From Vibrio sinus (GTDB lineage: Bacteria > Pseudomonadota > Gammaproteobacteria > Enterobacterales > Vibrionaceae): a stretch of DNA of 64,000 bases. The translations under genes and the position numbers were made by a program. Positions 60,869 to 64,000 of this stretch are shown piece by piece. Under the pieces are notes generated by a model, which searched no databases, was not told the origin of the DNA, and saw only the letters and a list, made by a program, of their open reading frames with translations. The DNA lies in assembly GCF_023634645.1 (NCBI RefSeq), contig NZ_JAMKMR010000007.1, forward strand, positions 124,001 through 188,000. The letters are read 5' to 3'. Within the stretch, counting starts at the first letter, position 1; the number at the start of each line of letters is the position of its first letter.

Positions 60869-62961
60869 AGTTTTTCTTCAATCTGTACATTGTCAATGGA
60901 AACAAAGCCATTTTGGCAATACTTTGCGAGGCGCTCTTTAAAATCAGGTACGGAAAGGGCCTTAGAAAACAAAAAGCCTTGGTAATAATCGCATTGACTA
61001 TTTTGCAGAAAATCGAGCTTTTCTTTTGAGTCAACGCCTTCTGCAATGACCTTCATGTTCAAGCATCTCGCCATATTGATAATTGCTAAGATTAGCTCTC
61101 TATCCTCTTGTTTATTATTAATTTTATCGACAAAAGACTTGTCTATTTTTATATGATCAATTGGGAATTGAGACAGATAACTTAACGACGAGAATCCAGT
61201 GCCAAAGTCGTCTAATGCTATTGTCACGCCCATATTGCTGATTTTGTTGAGAACAGAGCGGGATAACGCCTTATTCGCCATCATCGCCGACTCGGTGATC
61301 TCGATGACTAAGTTTTGCGGTATTAGGTTAAAATGCTTCAGCGCGTTTGAGAGGATATTCACCAAAGAGTGGTTGACGAAATGCTTGGCCGATATATTGA
61401 TGGACAAAGATGCACAATGAGAAACAATGCCTTGTCTTTCCCAGCTTTTCCATTGATGGAAGGATTCGTGAATCAGCCATTCGGTCACAGGGATGATAAG
61501 CCCATTTTCTTCCAGTAAAGGAATAAATTCGCCCGGAGATACCAGCCCAGCTTGAGGGTTATTCCAGCGCAGTAGGGCTTCGGCACCGATGATTTCTTTG
61601 GTTGTTAAGTTGAGTTGCGGCTGATAATGAATGGAAAGCTCTGACTTTTTAACCGCGTGATGCAGCTCATTTGATAGCTCCATTCGATACAAGTTTTTCG
61701 AATTCAGTTTGTCGGTGAAAAACTGTAGCTGATTTCGACCATTTTCTTTTGCGCGGTACATGGCTAAGTCAGCATGCTTGATCAGTGTTTCGCTGTCGGT
61801 ACAATATTCACTAGTGACGGCAACGCCCATACTAATGGTGACAAACAGTTCGTGACTCTCAATCAAGAAAGGGGCCTCAAAACAGGCGAGTAACTTTTCA
61901 GAGACGGTAATTAAGTTTCTTACTTCAGTAAAATCGTCAATAATGACCACAAACTCGTCACCACCTAGCCGGGCTGCGGTGTCACACTTTCTTATATTGT
62001 TCTTGATTCTCTCAGAAACCAGATAAAGCAATTTGTCTCCAACGTTGTGTCCGAGCGTGTCATTTATTACTTTGAATTTGTCTAGATCAATGAATAGTAA
62101 GGATACCAGTGTGGCCGCTCGTTGTGCACGGAGCAAAGATTGCTCTAAACGGTCGGAAAACAAAGCACGATTGGGTAATCCTGTTAAGGTATCGTATTGA
62201 GCAAGGTATTTTAGTTTCTTCTCAGTGATCTTGCGCTCTGTAATATCCCGAACAATGCCGGTATAAAACAATTTTCCATCACACATATAACTGGTCACAG
62301 ACATCTCGATAAGCTTTGATGTACCTAAGTGATCATCATATCGATAGACGGCCTCTTTGTTTTCTATACTACCGTTTGTTAGATCAAGCGAATTCAATGT
62401 ATGGGCTTCTCCATACATGGGTTTTAGTATCTCGAGTATATTGACGGCGGAGCTAAAGTCCGTTGAGGATAATATCCTTTCACATGATTTATTGATCTTT
62501 AGAACCTGACCTTGCTTATCAAAAGAAACAATCCCATCATGAGTGTTTTCCAGTAGTGAGGTGAGCTCAGTATTACTTTTTAGCAGTTCTTTACGCATGC
62601 AATACATTCGTTCGACACCAGAGATAAACGCATCAAACATGGTGAGATTTAAAGGCTTGGTGAAATAGAAGTCCCCTCCGGCATCTATGCCTTTTTTATA
62701 GTAGCTTTCTTTGCCAGCACCACTCATAAAAATAATGGGTGTCCATTGCTCTTCTACATTGCGTATGACATGGGCAACTTGAAAGCCATTCATACCGGGC
62801 ATTTCTACATCCAATACCACCATGTCTAGGTCGTGTTGGGCAAATAATTTTAAGCCTTGTATACCTGATGTCGCCGTCAATACTTCGTAGTTTCGTTCTT
62901 TAAACCAATCAGACAAGATGGTTAGTATGGCCTTAGAGTCATCGATTATTAGAGTTTTCAT
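60853..62961 (-). CDS. Receiver-PAS-GGDEF-EAL protein, cyclic-di-GMP metabolism
   Basis: 702 residues. Receiver domain (about 1-120) with phospho-Asp51 in VVLDVEMPGMNGF and Lys102; PAS domain (about 130-245); GGDEF domain (about 255-415) with intact GGDEF at 333-337; EAL domain (about 430-685) with EAL at 461-463 and DDFGTGFSSLSYL. Both catalytic signatures are intact, so it may be bifunctional or act mainly as phosphodiesterase, with the GGDEF part regulatory. Phosphorylation of Asp51 should control output; no adjacent kinase. A plain ATG start. Confidence 0.95.
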   Translation of the reverse strand: MKTLIIDDSKAILTILSDWFKERNYEVLTATSGIQGLKLFAQHDLDMVVLDVEMPGMNGFQVAHVIRNVEEQWTPIIFMSGAGKESYYKKGIDAGGDFYFTKPLNLTMFDAFISGVERMYCMRKELLKSNTELTSLLENTHDGIVSFDKQGQVLKINKSCERILSSTDFSSAVNILEILKPMYGEAHTLNSLDLTNGSIENKEAVYRYDDHLGTSKLIEMSVTSYMCDGKLFYTGIVRDITERKITEKKLKYLAQYDTLTGLPNRALFSDRLEQSLLRAQRAATLVSLLFIDLDKFKVINDTLGHNVGDKLLYLVSERIKNNIRKCDTAARLGGDEFVVIIDDFTEVRNLITVSEKLLACFEAPFLIESHELFVTISMGVAVTSEYCTDSETLIKHADLAMYRAKENGRNQLQFFTDKLNSKNLYRMELSNELHHAVKKSELSIHYQPQLNLTTKEIIGAEALLRWNNPQAGLVSPGEFIPLLEENGLIIPVTEWLIHESFHQWKSWERQGIVSHCASLSINISAKHFVNHSLVNILSNALKHFNLIPQNLVIEITESAMMANKALSRSVLNKISNMGVTIALDDFGTGFSSLSYLSQFPIDHIKIDKSFVDKINNKQEDRELILAIINMARCLNMKVIAEGVDSKEKLDFLQNSQCDYYQGFLFSKALSVPDFKERLAKYCQNGFVSIDNVQIEEKLKKTL

Positions 62962-63069
62962 TAAGCATTCCCCAAACTTAATTCCCTTTATGTAATGAGT
63001 TGCTTATCAATAGTCATGTTCTTCAATAGTAGTTCAATCCTTTAAAACCAACAAACTACTCAAATGATT

Positions 63070-63090
63070 AGGGCGACCGATGGTCGCCCT
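63070..63090 (-). terminator. Hairpin after the multicopper oxidase
   Basis: AGGGCGACC / GGTCGCCCT with a GAT loop, 15 bases downstream of the minus-strand oxidase stop. Its T-run is weak. Confidence 0.6.
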
Positions 63091-63104
63091 GAATTGGTTG
63101 ATGT

Positions 63105-64000
63105 CTAAGCTTTTGGTGCCGTGGCGGGTTGATGAGTCAGGTTCAAGTAGTACTGAGGCGCTGGGTAGTCTCTGTAACGTACTGTGGTCATCATGCCTGC
63201 ATCAGCGTGCCATAAGATGTGGCAGTGGAAGGCCCATACACCCGGGTTATCAGCATCAAACGCGATGGTGACTTTGGAGTGTGGTAGCACATTGACCGTA
63301 TCACGCATTGGACCATCGATAGCTTTGCCATTTAGTGAGACAATTTGGAAATCGGTGCCGTGTAAGTGCATAGGGTGCGGCATCATGGATTCATTGTTCA
63401 GCGTGACTTCTACGCGCTCGCCTTTGCTCACCCATAGCGGTGGTGTGTTAGGCCAAGTCTTACCGTTGATTTCCCATGCGTATTTGGTCATATCGCCCGT
63501 TAGGTTCAGCGTGTAGTGCTCGTCGACCTTACGTTTAGCTAGCGGTGTTTTCGCATGCAACTGTAGCAACTGTTTGTAGTTGTACGCTGGGTACTCGGTG
63601 TTAACTTTTTCTGAGATGTTAGGAATTTTCGCCCCTTCAGTGGCCAAAATAATGCCCGTTCTTAGCTTGGTGCCTTCCCCTTCAGCGATGATGGGGAATG
63701 CCCCTTTGTGTGGTACGGTAAAGAGGACATCACTGCGTTGAGCTATCGCGACTTGGTAATTATTACCGTTGACGGGTTTGACACCTTGGCCATCCACCGC
63801 AATCAAGGTGTTATCCAGTTTACCCATGTTTAAGTACACGTTGGTATCGGTTGAACCATTAATGAATCTTAACCTCACCTTTTCACCCACTTTAACACGA
63901 ACGATTTCTGGTTTTTTCAGTGTATGGCGATTGGCGAGCAGTACATTCGGTGGCACATCGTTAATTTCGTTGCCGTTAATTTTCAGCTTGGATTCATTGG
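63105..64000 (-). CDS. Multicopper oxidase, C-terminal part (cut by window end)
   Basis: The frame is open to the end of the window on the minus strand, so only about 298 C-terminal residues are seen (in-frame up to 63998). Copper-binding motifs are HPMHLHG and the late HCHILWHADAGMM, giving type 1, 2 and 3 copper ligands including the axial Met. Middle segments MTKYAWEINGKTWPNTPP and NTPPLWVSKGERVEVTLN fit CopA-type periplasmic copper oxidases. Its short C terminus (NLTHQPATAPKA) carries no extra domain. Exact subfamily cannot be set without the N-terminal half. Confidence 0.9.
   Translation of the reverse strand, partial: NESKLKINGNEINDVPPNVLLANRHTLKKPEIVRVKVGEKVRLRFINGSTDTNVYLNMGKLDNTLIAVDGQGVKPVNGNNYQVAIAQRSDVLFTVPHKGAFPIIAEGEGTKLRTGIILATEGAKIPNISEKVNTEYPAYNYKQLLQLHAKTPLAKRKVDEHYTLNLTGDMTKYAWEINGKTWPNTPPLWVSKGERVEVTLNNESMMPHPMHLHGTDFQIVSLNGKAIDGPMRDTVNVLPHSKVTIAFDADNPGVWAFHCHILWHADAGMMTTVRYRDYPAPQYYLNLTHQPATAPKA

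Overview
The window reads as part of a Vibrio genome, most likely the smaller chromosome. Evidence for this is the maltodextrin/glycogen block malP-malQ-glgB followed by a DASS transporter of 462 residues whose two Ser-Asn-Thr motifs fall at residues 150-152 and 377-379, the positions known for V. cholerae VcINDY. A putA locus with its own AraC-type regulator, a vibrio-style pdxH, and short TATACCC...GGGTATA palindromic repeats point the same way. Base composition is moderate and gene density is high. No rRNA, tRNA, CRISPR array, transposase or phage gene was recognised.

Layout. 1-6.9 kb: 3' part of malP, then malQ, glgB, a MAPEG protein and a coiled-coil membrane protein. 6.8-12.8 kb: LysR regulator/VOC protein pair, two AEC carriers and the DASS carrier, with a DUF2057 protein. 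13.2-17.9 kb: chemoreceptor, two-gene ABC-2 transporter, aromatic amino acid permease. 18.2-22 kb: pdxH and two tandem coiled-coil/PEGA paralogues, one carrying a C-terminal SUMF1-like domain without the usual cysteines. 22.4-27.3 kb: AraC regulator, putA and a separate gene for the PutA C-terminal domain. 27.5-36.1 kb: zinc-ribbon protein, Lrp regulator, DUF445 protein, cupin and ABM proteins, an ABC exporter with an ATP-grasp ligase, and two guanidino-modifying enzymes (CtlX and a secreted agmatine-deiminase relative). 36.2-40.6 kb: the complete yjfL-M-C-I-J-K cassette around a PspA/IM30 protein. 40.9-42.1 kb: ABM and two GFA proteins.

42.2-54 kb looks like an accessory stretch bounded by a 264-bp MITE-like element and an inverted 116-bp partial copy of it. 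It holds a three-gene chaperone-usher fimbrial cluster, a TSUP exporter next to an AraC regulator with an apparent frameshift in an A7 run, a flavoprotein, PAP2, MFS and several unknown proteins. 54-64 kb is rich in regulation: an AT-rich LuxR-type gene behind two perfect palindromes, two LysR regulators (one beside an old-yellow-enzyme gene), a single-domain response regulator coupled to a membrane-anchored protein, a REC-PAS-GGDEF-EAL protein, and the 3' part of a multicopper oxidase cut by the window end.

The most distinctive points are the split PutA, the frameshifted AraC gene, the SUMF1/PEGA tandem pair, the 15-bp duplication that doubles a ribosome-binding site at a gene junction, and the MITE family. 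Nothing here can be called a new system with certainty. The best candidates for undescribed biology are the PEGA/SUMF1 pair, the ATP-grasp/ABC exporter pair and the yjf cassette. Functions are assigned by reading protein motifs without database searches.
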